A stretch of DNA of 64,000 bases from LMUY01 sp965276785. Lineage in GTDB: Bacteria; Pseudomonadota; Alphaproteobacteria; Acetobacterales; Acetobacteraceae. The position numbers and the translations under genes are program-made. This document shows positions 21,281-29,354 of the stretch, piece after piece. Below the pieces are notes generated by a model, which was not told the DNA's origin, made no database searches, and saw only the letters and a program-made list of their open reading frames with translations. The stretch spans positions 3,100,001-3,164,000 of the forward strand of contig OZ255629.1 of NCBI GenBank assembly GCA_965276785.1. Direction: 5' to 3'. Each line of letters starts with the position of its first letter. The first letter of the stretch is position 1.

Positions 21281-22066
21281 TCAGGTCGCCGTCCAGCCGC
21301 CGTCGATCGAAAATGGGCTGCCGGTGATGGTGGCCGCGGCGTCTGAACACAGGAATACCGCCAAGGCGCCGATCCCCTCCGGGGTCGAGAACGCTGCCAT
21401 TGCCTGCTTTTCCGTCAGGAAGCTGTGTGTCACCTCCGCCACGCTGCGGCCTTCCTGCCGGGCACGAGCCTCGATCTGCGTTTCCACCAATTGCGTGCGC
21501 ACCCAACCCGGGCAGATCGCGTTGCAGGTGACACCATCATTGGCCAGCTCCAGCGCTGTGACCTTGGTCAACCCAATCACGCCATGCTTTGCCGCCACAT
21601 AGGCCGATTTCTGCGGGCTCGCGACCAGGCCATGCGCGGATGCGATGTTGATAATCCGCCCCCATCGCCGCCGCTTCATAATCGGAACCGCCGCCCTGGT
21701 GGCGTGAAACACGCTGGACAGGTTGATGGCGATGATCGCGTCCCAACGCTCGGCTGGGAAGTCCTCAATGGGGGCGGTAAATTGAATACCGGCATTGTTC
21801 ACCAGCACGTCGAGCCGTCCAAGCTCCGCCTCCGCCCGCGCCACCATGGCGGCGACGGGGCCGGCTTGGCTCACGTCGGCGCCATCATGCAGAACGCGAA
21901 CGCCATGCGCTTCGGCAAGGCTGGTGCGCAACCGTTCGATCTCCGCCGGGTCGCCAAACCCGTTCATCATGACGTCGGCGCCCTCTGCGGCCAAGGCGCG
22001 GGCGATGCCCAGGCCGATCCCGCTGGTGGACCCGGTGACCAACGCGGTCTTGCCCTTCAAGGCCAT
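21281..22066 (-). CDS. bdhA: 3-hydroxybutyrate dehydrogenase-type short-chain dehydrogenase
   Basis: Classical SDR of 261 residues. It has an NAD-binding TGSTSGIGLGIA, LVNNAGIQ, the active-site Ser in IINIASAHGL and YVAAKHG (Tyr/Lys). The C-terminal segment (CPGWVRTQLVETQI, then GSPFSIDGGWTA) matches D-3-hydroxybutyrate dehydrogenases, which interconvert 3-hydroxybutyrate and acetoacetate in polyhydroxybutyrate turnover. The start at 22066 has GGAGGAG six bases upstream; the longer open frame to 22300 overlaps the divergent lipase gene and looks non-coding. It converges with cysG. Confidence 0.85.
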   Translation of the reverse strand: MALKGKTALVTGSTSGIGLGIARALAAEGADVMMNGFGDPAEIERLRTSLAEAHGVRVLHDGADVSQAGPVAAMVARAEAELGRLDVLVNNAGIQFTAPIEDFPAERWDAIIAINLSSVFHATRAAVPIMKRRRWGRIINIASAHGLVASPQKSAYVAAKHGVIGLTKVTALELANDGVTCNAICPGWVRTQLVETQIEARARQEGRSVAEVTHSFLTEKQAMAAFSTPEGIGALAVFLCSDAAATITGSPFSIDGGWTAT

Positions 22067-22168
22067 GGCTTGCTCCTCCACTGCGGTGCTGCGCGGGCCA
22101 CATCTTGCGACGACGCCATGAACACAGCAACAAGGCGCTCTCGCTTCTCTGTTACGGAGCCAAATCGT

Positions 22169-23320
22169 ATGGACGCTGGTCCTCTCAATGACAGCAATCG
22201 CCGGCCATGGCGGCCCGCCGGGTGCGACCGGGTGAGCTTGCTGCTGCAAGGGGGTGGCGCTTTGGGCGCGTATCAGGGTGGCGTGTTTGAAGGCTTGCAC
22301 GAGGCGGGACTGGAGCCGGATTGGATTGCTGGCGTCTCAATCGGCGGGATCAACGCCGCACTGATCGCCGGCAATGCGCCCGAGCATCGGCTGGCGGCGC
22401 TGCGCGAATTCTGGCGCGTCATCACGTTGCGGCCGGTCTGGGGTTTCCTGCCCGGCGGCGACGACCTGCGCAAGGTGCACAATTTCTGGTCGTCCTTCAT
22501 GACCCTGTCGTTTGGTCAGCCCGGCATGTTCACCCCCAACATTCCCTCACCCTGGCTGCGGCCGCGCGGCTCGGAAGGCGCCACGGCCTTCTACGACCCC
22601 ACCCTGCTGCGCGAGACGTTGAAGCGGCTGATCGATTTCGACCGCATCAATGATGGCGACATTCGCTTTGCGGTGGGCGCGGTGGACGTTGCAACCGGTA
22701 ACTTCGCCTATTTCGACAACGCCCGCATCACGATCACGCCCGACCATGTGATGGCCAGCGCCGCGTTGCCGCCCGCCTTCCCCATGACGCAAATCGGCAC
22801 CGATTATTACTGGGATGGCGGCGTCGTCTCCAATACGCCGTTGCAGCACCTGCTGACCCATATCGATGGCGAGAATGCCCTAGTGTTCCAGGTGGACCTG
22901 TTCAGCGCCCGCGGGGCCGTGCCGCGGGACATGGCAGAGGTGCTTGGCCGGTCTAAGGACATCCAGTACTCGTCGCGCACCCGCCTCACCACTGACCACT
23001 ACCGCGAACTCCACACCATGCGGCTGCAGATGCGGTCGCTGCTGAACCGCTTGCCGGAGGAGCAGTTGAGCGAAGCTGAGCAGGCGCTCAAGCAGCGGCT
23101 GAAGACCCTGCCGGCCATCAACATCCTGCAGCTGATCTATCAGCAAGCCGCCTTTGAGGGGCAGGCCAAGGATTACGACTTCAGCAAGTCCTCCATGCGC
23201 GACCACTGGGCCGCCGGGCTGCGCGATACCCGCACCACTCTCGCCCGACGCGAATGGCTCACCATGCCGGCCGCCGAGCATGGCATCGTGACCCATGACA
23301 TCCACCGGGCGCGAGGATAG
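22169..23320 (+). CDS. Patatin-like phospholipase family protein
   Basis: 383 residues with the patatin catalytic set: oxyanion loop LLQGGGALGAYQGG, nucleophile elbow GVSIGG (GxSxG) and catalytic aspartate in YYWDGGVVSNTP. The remaining C-terminal part (about 150 residues, RSLLNRLPEEQLSEAEQALK onward) is the DUF3734-like tail found in proteobacterial patatins linked to polyhydroxybutyrate and lipid turnover. No signal peptide is seen, so it is likely cytoplasmic. Start ATG 22169 has CGGAG upstream; an in-frame ATG at 22118 is possible. It is divergent from the 3-hydroxybutyrate dehydrogenase gene, which may share its regulation. Confidence 0.87.
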   Translation: MDAGPLNDSNRRPWRPAGCDRVSLLLQGGGALGAYQGGVFEGLHEAGLEPDWIAGVSIGGINAALIAGNAPEHRLAALREFWRVITLRPVWGFLPGGDDLRKVHNFWSSFMTLSFGQPGMFTPNIPSPWLRPRGSEGATAFYDPTLLRETLKRLIDFDRINDGDIRFAVGAVDVATGNFAYFDNARITITPDHVMASAALPPAFPMTQIGTDYYWDGGVVSNTPLQHLLTHIDGENALVFQVDLFSARGAVPRDMAEVLGRSKDIQYSSRTRLTTDHYRELHTMRLQMRSLLNRLPEEQLSEAEQALKQRLKTLPAINILQLIYQQAAFEGQAKDYDFSKSSMRDHWAAGLRDTRTTLARREWLTMPAAEHGIVTHDIHRARG

Positions 23321-23386
23321 CACGCCCGCTGCCGAACCCCGGGACAGGTGCCACGTTGTGCCGGCGACCATTGAAGGGAGCTAGCC

Positions 23387-23947
23387 ATGGCAAGCCCAAA
23401 GCGTGAGCCGATGCCGTCCGACCAAACTGAGGGCGGCGTTCATTTACACAACACTCGCAACAACCAGAACGCGAAGGCGGTTTCGATCGAGTTGTTGCAG
23501 GCGCGGCTCGCCGACGCCATCGATGTGGCGCTGATTACCAAACAGGCGCATTGGAACCTGAAGGGCCCGCAATTCATTGGCGTGCACCTCATGCTGGACA
23601 AGTTCCGCGACGAGCAGGACGAGTATGTCGACGAGATGGCCGAGCGCATCACCCAGCTCGGCGGCACCGCCCGCGGCACGGTGCAGGAAGTGGGCAAGAA
23701 GACCGCGCTCGAACCCTATCCGGTGAACATCTACCAGGTGAGCGACCATATCCACGCCTTGATCGACCGCTACGCCACCTTCGCCAATGCCATCCGCGCC
23801 AATATCGACGAGGTGGACGAGGCGGGTGATCCCGACACCGCCGACCTGTTCACCGAGGTCTCCCGCGGCATCGACAAGCAACTCTGGTTCCTCGAAGCCC
23901 ACACGCAGGAGCGTTCGGCCAGCGAGACCTTCCCGACCCACCAGTAG
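23387..23947 (+). CDS. dps: Dps-family DNA-binding ferritin-like protein
   Basis: 186 residues. The Dps ferroxidase pattern is visible in ITKQAHWNLKGPQFIGVH followed by MLDKFRDEQDEYVDEMAER, giving the His/Asp/Glu iron ligands at the dimer interface. Dodecameric Dps proteins oxidise ferrous iron with peroxide and protect DNA in stationary phase. The polar N-terminal extension of about 30 residues could contact DNA. The start has GAAGGGAG upstream. The gene stands alone between the lipase gene and parE, and a strong hairpin follows its stop. Confidence 0.92.
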   Translation: MASPKREPMPSDQTEGGVHLHNTRNNQNAKAVSIELLQARLADAIDVALITKQAHWNLKGPQFIGVHLMLDKFRDEQDEYVDEMAERITQLGGTARGTVQEVGKKTALEPYPVNIYQVSDHIHALIDRYATFANAIRANIDEVDEAGDPDTADLFTEVSRGIDKQLWFLEAHTQERSASETFPTHQ

Positions 23948-23960
23948 CCCTTGCGCCCGA

Positions 23961-23989
23961 CTCCCCCGCAAACCTAAGGTGCGGGGGAG
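23961..23989 (+). terminator. Hairpin between dps and parE
   Basis: CTCCCCCGCA (23961-23970) and TGCGGGGGAG (23980-23989) form a perfect 10-base stem with a 9-base loop just after dps. No T-run follows, so it is either a weak intrinsic terminator or an mRNA-stabilising end. It sits 16 bases before the parE start. Confidence 0.5.
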
Positions 23990-24004
23990 CCACGGGAACA
24001 CAGC

Positions 24005-26017
24005 ATGAACGACCTGTTCGGCGGCGCCAAGCCGGGAGCCAAGGTGAGCTCCAAGGCCGGGCAAAGCCAAGACGCGTATTCGGCCAAGGACATCGAAGTC
24101 CTGGAAGGCCTGGAGCCGGTCCGGCGCCGCCCCGGTATGTATATCGGCGGCACCGACGACAACGCTTTACACCACCTCGCGGCGGAAATCCTCGACAACG
24201 CCATGGATGAAGCGGTCGCCGGCCACGCCTCCTCCATTGAGATGGCCGTCCAGACCGGCAATTGGCTCAGCATCCGCGACAACGGCCGCGGCATCCCGAT
24301 CGACCCGCATCCCAAGTTCAAGCCGCTCAGCGCACTCGAAGTCATCCTCACCACGCTACACTCCGGCGGCAAATTCGGCGGCGACGCCTATACCACGTCC
24401 GGCGGGCTCCACGGCGTCGGCAGCTCCGTGGTGAACGCGCTCAGCGAACGCCTGGAGGTGGAAGTCGCACGCGACCGCACGCTCTGGCGCCAGAGCTACG
24501 CGCAAGGCAAACCCGTCACCGGCCTGGTCAATGCCGGCCCCGTGCAGAACCGCCGCGGCACCACCATCCGGTTCAAGCCGGACCCGGCGATCTTCGGCCC
24601 GCTGCCGTTCAGCCCGGCGCGGCTCTACAAGCTCTGCCGTTCCAAGGCGTACCTGTTCCGCGGCGTGCAAATCCGCTGGGCCTGCGACCCGGCGTTGCTC
24701 GCCGGCCGCGACGACGTTCCGGCCGAGGCCCTGCTGCATTTCCCCGGCGGCCTACGCGACAGCTTGGCCGAGGATATCGGCGACGCCGCCCTGACCATCC
24801 CGGAAATCTGGGCCGGTGAAGCTGAACTGCCTCCGCGCGAGGACGGCCGCACTGCCGGCCGCGCTGAATGGGCGGTCACCTGGCTGGAGCACGCCGACGG
24901 CTTCGTCCATTCCTACTGCAACACCGTCCCAACGGCACAGGGCGGCACCCACGAGGCCGGGTTCCGCGCCGCGTTGCTGAAAGGCGTGCGCGCTTGGGGC
25001 GACCACCGCGCCAACCGTCGCGCTGCGCAAGTCACCGCCGAGGACGTGACCGGCGGCATGGCCGGCAAGCTCTCCGCTTTCGTGCGGGACCCACAATTCC
25101 AAGGCCAGACCAAGGAGAAGCTCACCAGCCCCGAAGCCGCTCGGCTGGTAGAGGCGGTGATGCGCGACCGCTTCGACCATTGGTTGGCAGGCAACCCGCA
25201 ACAGGCCGACAATCTGCTCGCCGCGCTGATCGAGCGCGCCGAGGAGCGGCTGCGCCGGCGGGAAAACAAGGATGTCGCCCGCAAATCCGCCACCAAGCGG
25301 CTGCGCTTGCCCGGCAAGCTCACCGACTGCACCAGCGAGGTGCTGACCGAGACCGAGCTGTTCCTGGTAGAAGGCGACAGCGCCGGAGGGTCGGCCAAGC
25401 AGGCGAGGCGGCGCGAAACCCAGGCCGTGCTGCCGTTGCGCGGCAAAATCCTCAACGTTGCCAGTGCGTCGGTGGACAAGCTGCGGCAAAACCAGGAGCT
25501 TCGCGATCTGGTCGAGGCGCTCGGCTGCGGTGTCGGCAGCCAGTTCGATCTCAAGCGGCTGCGCTATGGCCGCATCATCATCATGACGGACGCCGATGTC
25601 GACGGCGCCCACATTGCCAGCCTCTTGATGACCTTCTTCTACCGCGAATTACCCGAACTCGTCCGGGAGGGGCACGTCTACCTGGCCCAGCCCCCGCTCT
25701 ATCGCCTGACCCAAGGGGCGAAGTCGGTCTACGCGATGGACGACGCCGACCGGGAGCAGCAGATGAAGAGCTTCAAGCCGGGCACCAAAGTGGAAGTGAG
25801 CCGCTTCAAGGGCCTGGGTGAGATGCCCGCCGCCACGCTGCGCGAGACCACCATGGACCCGGCGCGGCGCACTCTGCTCAAGGTGGTGGCGCTGCCGGAG
25901 CGCCGGGCCGAAACCAGCGAGCTGGTGGAAAGCTTGATGGGCCGCAAGCCCGAACTCCGCTTCCGCTTTATCCAGGACCACGCGCGCGAGGTGACCGCCG
26001 ACGAGGTCGATGTATAG
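24005..26017 (+). CDS. parE: DNA topoisomerase IV subunit B
   Basis: 670 residues. The GHKL ATPase domain shows EILDNAMDEA, DNGRGIPID and GGLHGVGSSVVNALS. A transducer domain follows, then the TOPRIM domain with ELFLVEGDSAGGSAKQA and MTDADVDGAHIASLL. The C-terminus has the ParE-type SRFKGLGEM block and ends RFIQDHAREVTADEVDV. With ParC (not in the window) it decatenates daughter chromosomes. Length and the lack of the GyrB insertion favour ParE over GyrB. It converges on the sensory operon. Confidence 0.93.
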   Translation: MNDLFGGAKPGAKVSSKAGQSQDAYSAKDIEVLEGLEPVRRRPGMYIGGTDDNALHHLAAEILDNAMDEAVAGHASSIEMAVQTGNWLSIRDNGRGIPIDPHPKFKPLSALEVILTTLHSGGKFGGDAYTTSGGLHGVGSSVVNALSERLEVEVARDRTLWRQSYAQGKPVTGLVNAGPVQNRRGTTIRFKPDPAIFGPLPFSPARLYKLCRSKAYLFRGVQIRWACDPALLAGRDDVPAEALLHFPGGLRDSLAEDIGDAALTIPEIWAGEAELPPREDGRTAGRAEWAVTWLEHADGFVHSYCNTVPTAQGGTHEAGFRAALLKGVRAWGDHRANRRAAQVTAEDVTGGMAGKLSAFVRDPQFQGQTKEKLTSPEAARLVEAVMRDRFDHWLAGNPQQADNLLAALIERAEERLRRRENKDVARKSATKRLRLPGKLTDCTSEVLTETELFLVEGDSAGGSAKQARRRETQAVLPLRGKILNVASASVDKLRQNQELRDLVEALGCGVGSQFDLKRLRYGRIIIMTDADVDGAHIASLLMTFFYRELPELVREGHVYLAQPPLYRLTQGAKSVYAMDDADREQQMKSFKPGTKVEVSRFKGLGEMPAATLRETTMDPARRTLLKVVALPERRAETSELVESLMGRKPELRFRFIQDHAREVTADEVDV

Positions 26018-26091
26018 TTCGCCCCCGAACGGGACCAAGCGGAACTGGACGCCGTAATCGCCGCGCTGGAGGCCTCGCCGCCTGTCCCGCT

Positions 26092-27150
26092 CTACTCCTC
26101 CAGCGTCACGACGACGCGCGTGCCAACATGGCTGGGGTCCACGTTAACCCCCGCCTTGGCGCTCCGGACCATCGCGTTCACGATCATGGTGCCAAGCCCG
26201 GTTCCCTTCGGCGACGCGCCGGTCTGGCTGCCAACCCCATCGTCTTCCACCACCAACTGGATGGCGCCCTGCTCGCGGCTGAAGCGGACGCGGATGTCCC
26301 CGTCCCGGTCGGGATAGGCGTATTTCAGCGCATTGGTCACCAGCTCGTTCACGATCAGCCCCAGTGATACAGCCTTATCGGTGTGCACGCGGATCGGCTC
26401 GGCGGTCAGCTTGATCCGGATGATCCGCTCCTCATTGCGCGACAAGCGCCCGAGCTCCTCCACCAGGCCGGCTAGGTATTGGTCCATGTCCACAGCTTCG
26501 ACGTCGTTGCCGTTGTAAAGCCGGCGATGCACCAAAGTGACTGCCTCAACCCGGTCGGCAGCATGCTTGAGCATGTCACGTGCCGCCAGGTCGGTAATGC
26601 GGCGCGCCTGCAGTTCGATTAGCGAGGAGATCAGTTGCAGGCTGTTGGCGATGCGATGGTTCACCTCGCGCAGCAGCAGCGCTTGTTGGTTCGCCAGCGT
26701 CTCTAGCCGGTTGCGGCTCTCCTGCAACTCTTCAAGCGCCGCCTCGCGCTCCCGGCGCAGGCGCAATTGGTCTTGGGACTGGCGGATGGAGCTGGCCAGG
26801 AACTCCATGAAGGTGCCCTGCACGTCCTTGACCACGTAGTCAAACGCGCCCTCCTTGAGCGCGGCAACGGCAATGCGGGGTTCTTCCGCCGCGGTGACGA
26901 AGATCACTGGAGGCGCCAGCGGCAGGCGAAGCAGATCGGCCAGCATGTCCAAGCCGTCTTGGCCGGGCATGTAGTGGTCGAGCGCGATTGCGTCGAAGCT
27001 CTGGCTGCGGGCAAGGGCCAGGCCGGTAGCGGCGTTGTGCGCGACCGTCACGGCAAACCCATCCCGCTCCAGATGGCGGCGCACCAGGCGGCAGATGCCC
27101 TCGTCGTCATCGACATAGAGCACGTGAACGGCGATCACAGGGTTCGGCAT
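26092..27150 (-). CDS. Receiver-histidine kinase hybrid (REC-HisKA_2-HATPase)
   Basis: 352 residues. An N-terminal receiver domain (VLYVDDDEGICRLVRRHLE; phospho-Asp in ALDHYMPGQDGLD) is joined by a coiled coil to a HisKA_2-type phosphoacceptor region, LLREVNHRIANSLQLISSL. The ATPase domain has NELVTNALKYAYP and DDGVGS. There is no membrane segment. It is the third gene of the sensory operon, nine bases after the single-domain receiver. Being both receiver and kinase, it probably relays a signal to a partner encoded elsewhere. Confidence 0.88.
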   Translation of the reverse strand: MPNPVIAVHVLYVDDDEGICRLVRRHLERDGFAVTVAHNAATGLALARSQSFDAIALDHYMPGQDGLDMLADLLRLPLAPPVIFVTAAEEPRIAVAALKEGAFDYVVKDVQGTFMEFLASSIRQSQDQLRLRREREAALEELQESRNRLETLANQQALLLREVNHRIANSLQLISSLIELQARRITDLAARDMLKHAADRVEAVTLVHRRLYNGNDVEAVDMDQYLAGLVEELGRLSRNEERIIRIKLTAEPIRVHTDKAVSLGLIVNELVTNALKYAYPDRDGDIRVRFSREQGAIQLVVEDDGVGSQTGASPKGTGLGTMIVNAMVRSAKAGVNVDPSHVGTRVVVTLEE

Positions 27151-27158
27151 CCAGCGGC

Positions 27159-27596
27159 TCAGGCGGGTTCCGGCACCTGCATCACGGCGAGGAACAGGCC
27201 GAGCTGCCGGATCGCGCTGGCAAAGCTCTCATATTCGACGGGTTTGGTGATGTAGACGTTGCATCCCATGTCGTAGCAGCGCTGGATTTCGACCTTATCG
27301 TCCGTCGTCGTGAGCACGATCACCGGGGCGCGGCGCAACACCGGGTCCGCCTTCAGGCGGGTGAGGATGTCCAGGCCGCTCATGTCAGGCAAATTCAGGT
27401 CGAGCAGCACCAGAATCGGCAAGTGCACCCGGCGCTTGCCGGCATCGTCGCCGAACAGGTAGTCGAGCGCGGTGGTGCCGTCGCTAAAATGGGTGATGAC
27501 GTTGTTGACGCCGGCCCGGCGCACGTTCTTCTCGATCAGCCGGGCATGGCCGGGGTCGTCCTCGATCAGCAGGATGGTGACCGGATTGGCGTTCAA
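27159..27596 (-). CDS. Single-domain response regulator
   Basis: 145-residue CheY/Rcp1-like receiver. The acidic pocket is IEDD near residue 11, the phospho-acceptor Asp is in LVLLDLNLPDMSGLDIL, and the conserved Thr/Lys are in VLTTTDD and YITKPVEY. There is no output domain, so it acts through protein contacts. Its ATG overlaps the stop of the CHASE3 kinase gene by four bases, which makes that kinase the likely phosphodonor. The next gene is the hybrid kinase. Confidence 0.9.
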   Translation of the reverse strand: MNANPVTILLIEDDPGHARLIEKNVRRAGVNNVITHFSDGTTALDYLFGDDAGKRRVHLPILVLLDLNLPDMSGLDILTRLKADPVLRRAPVIVLTTTDDKVEIQRCYDMGCNVYITKPVEYESFASAIRQLGLFLAVMQVPEPA

Positions 27597-29200
27597 GCCG
27601 CGATCTCCCTCGTCTCTTTTGCCGTTGCCGGCAGCCGAATGGTAAAAGTGGTTCCCACGTCAAGCGTGGAGTTGCAATCAATTGTTCCGCCAAGCCGACG
27701 AATCAAGGCGCGTACATGCGCCAGGCCGATTCCCTCCCCCGGCACGGTTTGGTCCCCGGCGCGGCGGAACAGTTCGAACACCCGCTCGTGATCGCGCGCG
27801 GCGATGCCGCGGCCATTGTCGGAGACCTGGTAGATCACCCTGCTGCCGCTGCGCCGGCCGCTGATCTTGACCTCGCCCGGTACACCGGAACGCAGGTATT
27901 TCAAAGCGTTGTCGACCAAATTGCCGAAAATTTGCTCGAGCGCCAGCCGGTCGGCGATGACATCGGGCAGGTCGCCCACGGTTATGCTGGTGTCCTTGCT
28001 GGCAGCCTGGTGCTGCATCGTGTCGGCGATGCCGCCAAACAGCCCGCGCATGTCGACCGGCTCCGGCGACAAGACGCGCCGGCCCTCGCGCGACAGCTTG
28101 AGGATGGCATTGATCAGCCGGTCCATCTTACTGGTGGAGCTGCGGATGAAGCGCAACGCCTCCGGAATGTCCTCCGTGGCAGCCTGGGTCAGCTCCCCCG
28201 GCGCCCCCTCGGTCACCACATACCGGGCCACTAGCGCGCTGGCCTGCTCCATCTCGCTGGTGAAGCCCATGATGTTGACCAGTGGCGCCCGCAGGTCGTG
28301 CGACACGATATAGGCGAAACGCTGGATCTCGTCATTGGCCGCAGTCAGGTCCGCCGTGCGCACCTGCACCATCTCGTCCAGCCGCTCGTTGTTGCGCTCC
28401 AGCTCGCCATAAGCCATCCGGGCCGCCTCCCGGGCCTCGGCCAGGCTAGCGAGATAGCGGCGAATCGCGCGGGCTATCTGCCACCCCAGCAAGGCGATGA
28501 TCACCAGCCCTGCCAAGTCGATGAGGATGACCAACCGGTCATCCTCAAACACCAGCCCGACCTGGCGCAGCAATTCAGCATCCAGCTCCGCCTGGAACTC
28601 TCCCACCAGGCGGCGCAACGTCAGCATGTTGTCGTTGCCGACATTGGTGCGGACGAGGGCCAACGCATCCGCCTGGTCGCCATTTTGCTGCAATCGCACA
28701 GTTTGCTGCAGCTCGGCCAGCTTGGCAGTGACCACCTGCCGCAAGATGCTGAAACGTAGATCACCCGCGCGGTGCATCGCGACGGCCCGCAAGAGCTCCG
28801 GCATCACGCTCGCGGCATGCTCGAGCGGCGGCAGGTAGCTCGGATTGGTCGTCAGCAGGAATCCCCGCTGCGCGGTTTCGGCGCTTTCCGCCTCAATCAT
28901 GATGTCGGTCACAGCGGCACGCCGCAGCCGCAAGTCCTGGGCGTTCTGCAGCACCGTAGCGCTGCGCCCCGCCGCCCAGATCGACCCCGCGCAGATAGCG
29001 ACCAGCAGCAGGCCGCTGCCAACGATCGCCACCACGCCGAAGCGACCCAGCGGGCGCTGCGCCGCGCCGCGCGAGCCTGAGTGCGGCACGGGCGTATCAA
29101 CGACGGATTGTGCAACCTGCAGCATGGTGCGAACAATACCGGATGTTGCATCCCTCGCGCCAGAACAGGCCGTGTGTTGGTTCGAGCGGGATCGCGACAT
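27593..29200 (-). CDS. Membrane sensor histidine kinase with CHASE3 domain
   Basis: 535 residues. The first membrane helix is at about 54-76 (VVAIVGSGLLLVAICAG). A periplasmic CHASE3-like four-helix region follows (EAESAETAQRGFLLTTNPSY). The second helix is at about 222-244 (LIDLAGLVIIALLGW), then a coiled coil, then a HisKA box FAYIVSHDLRAPLVNIMGF. The HATPase domain has NLVDNALKYL and DNGRGIA. This architecture is common in phytochrome-like three-gene operons with Rcp1-type receivers. It is the first gene of the operon. The start could be the ATG at 29125, but 29200 has a GAGG upstream. Confidence 0.87.
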   Translation of the reverse strand: MSRSRSNQHTACSGARDATSGIVRTMLQVAQSVVDTPVPHSGSRGAAQRPLGRFGVVAIVGSGLLLVAICAGSIWAAGRSATVLQNAQDLRLRRAAVTDIMIEAESAETAQRGFLLTTNPSYLPPLEHAASVMPELLRAVAMHRAGDLRFSILRQVVTAKLAELQQTVRLQQNGDQADALALVRTNVGNDNMLTLRRLVGEFQAELDAELLRQVGLVFEDDRLVILIDLAGLVIIALLGWQIARAIRRYLASLAEAREAARMAYGELERNNERLDEMVQVRTADLTAANDEIQRFAYIVSHDLRAPLVNIMGFTSEMEQASALVARYVVTEGAPGELTQAATEDIPEALRFIRSSTSKMDRLINAILKLSREGRRVLSPEPVDMRGLFGGIADTMQHQAASKDTSITVGDLPDVIADRLALEQIFGNLVDNALKYLRSGVPGEVKISGRRSGSRVIYQVSDNGRGIAARDHERVFELFRRAGDQTVPGEGIGLAHVRALIRRLGGTIDCNSTLDVGTTFTIRLPATAKETREIAA

Positions 29201-29354
29201 CGTGAGCGGGCCTCAAGTTCACACGGCATGAAAACAAAAGCTTTACGAGCCAGGCAGCGAAACCGCTCTTAGGGTGCCGTTTTGCCGGTTCGCGCGTTGT
29301 GGGCCCAACACGCCAATGGCCGGGCGAAAGCCCGACTAAACGAAGGAGCCAAAG
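29201..29354 (+). promoter_or_regulatory. Leader of the pentose-phosphate operon with a GAAA-loop hairpin
   Basis: This 154-base divergent gap precedes tkt. CGGGC-GAAA-GCCCG at 29321-29334 forms a tight tetraloop hairpin 20 bases before the tkt start. AAGGAG follows at 29343-29348 as the ribosome site. I could not define a promoter confidently. Confidence 0.4.

Noticed and set aside
20700..21346. 215-codon Arg-rich frame within cysG
   Set aside because: It overlaps the clear methyltransferase domain of CysG in another frame.
21425..22168. N-terminal extension of the patatin-like protein
   Set aside because: This part is antisense to the SDR gene. ATG 22169 with CGGAG gives a normal family start.
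26018..26091. Coding-like continuation of the parE frame after its TAG stop (APERDQAELDAVIAAL)
   Set aside because: ParE homologues end near the observed stop, and the stretch runs into the antisense kinase gene. Readthrough cannot be supported from sequence alone.
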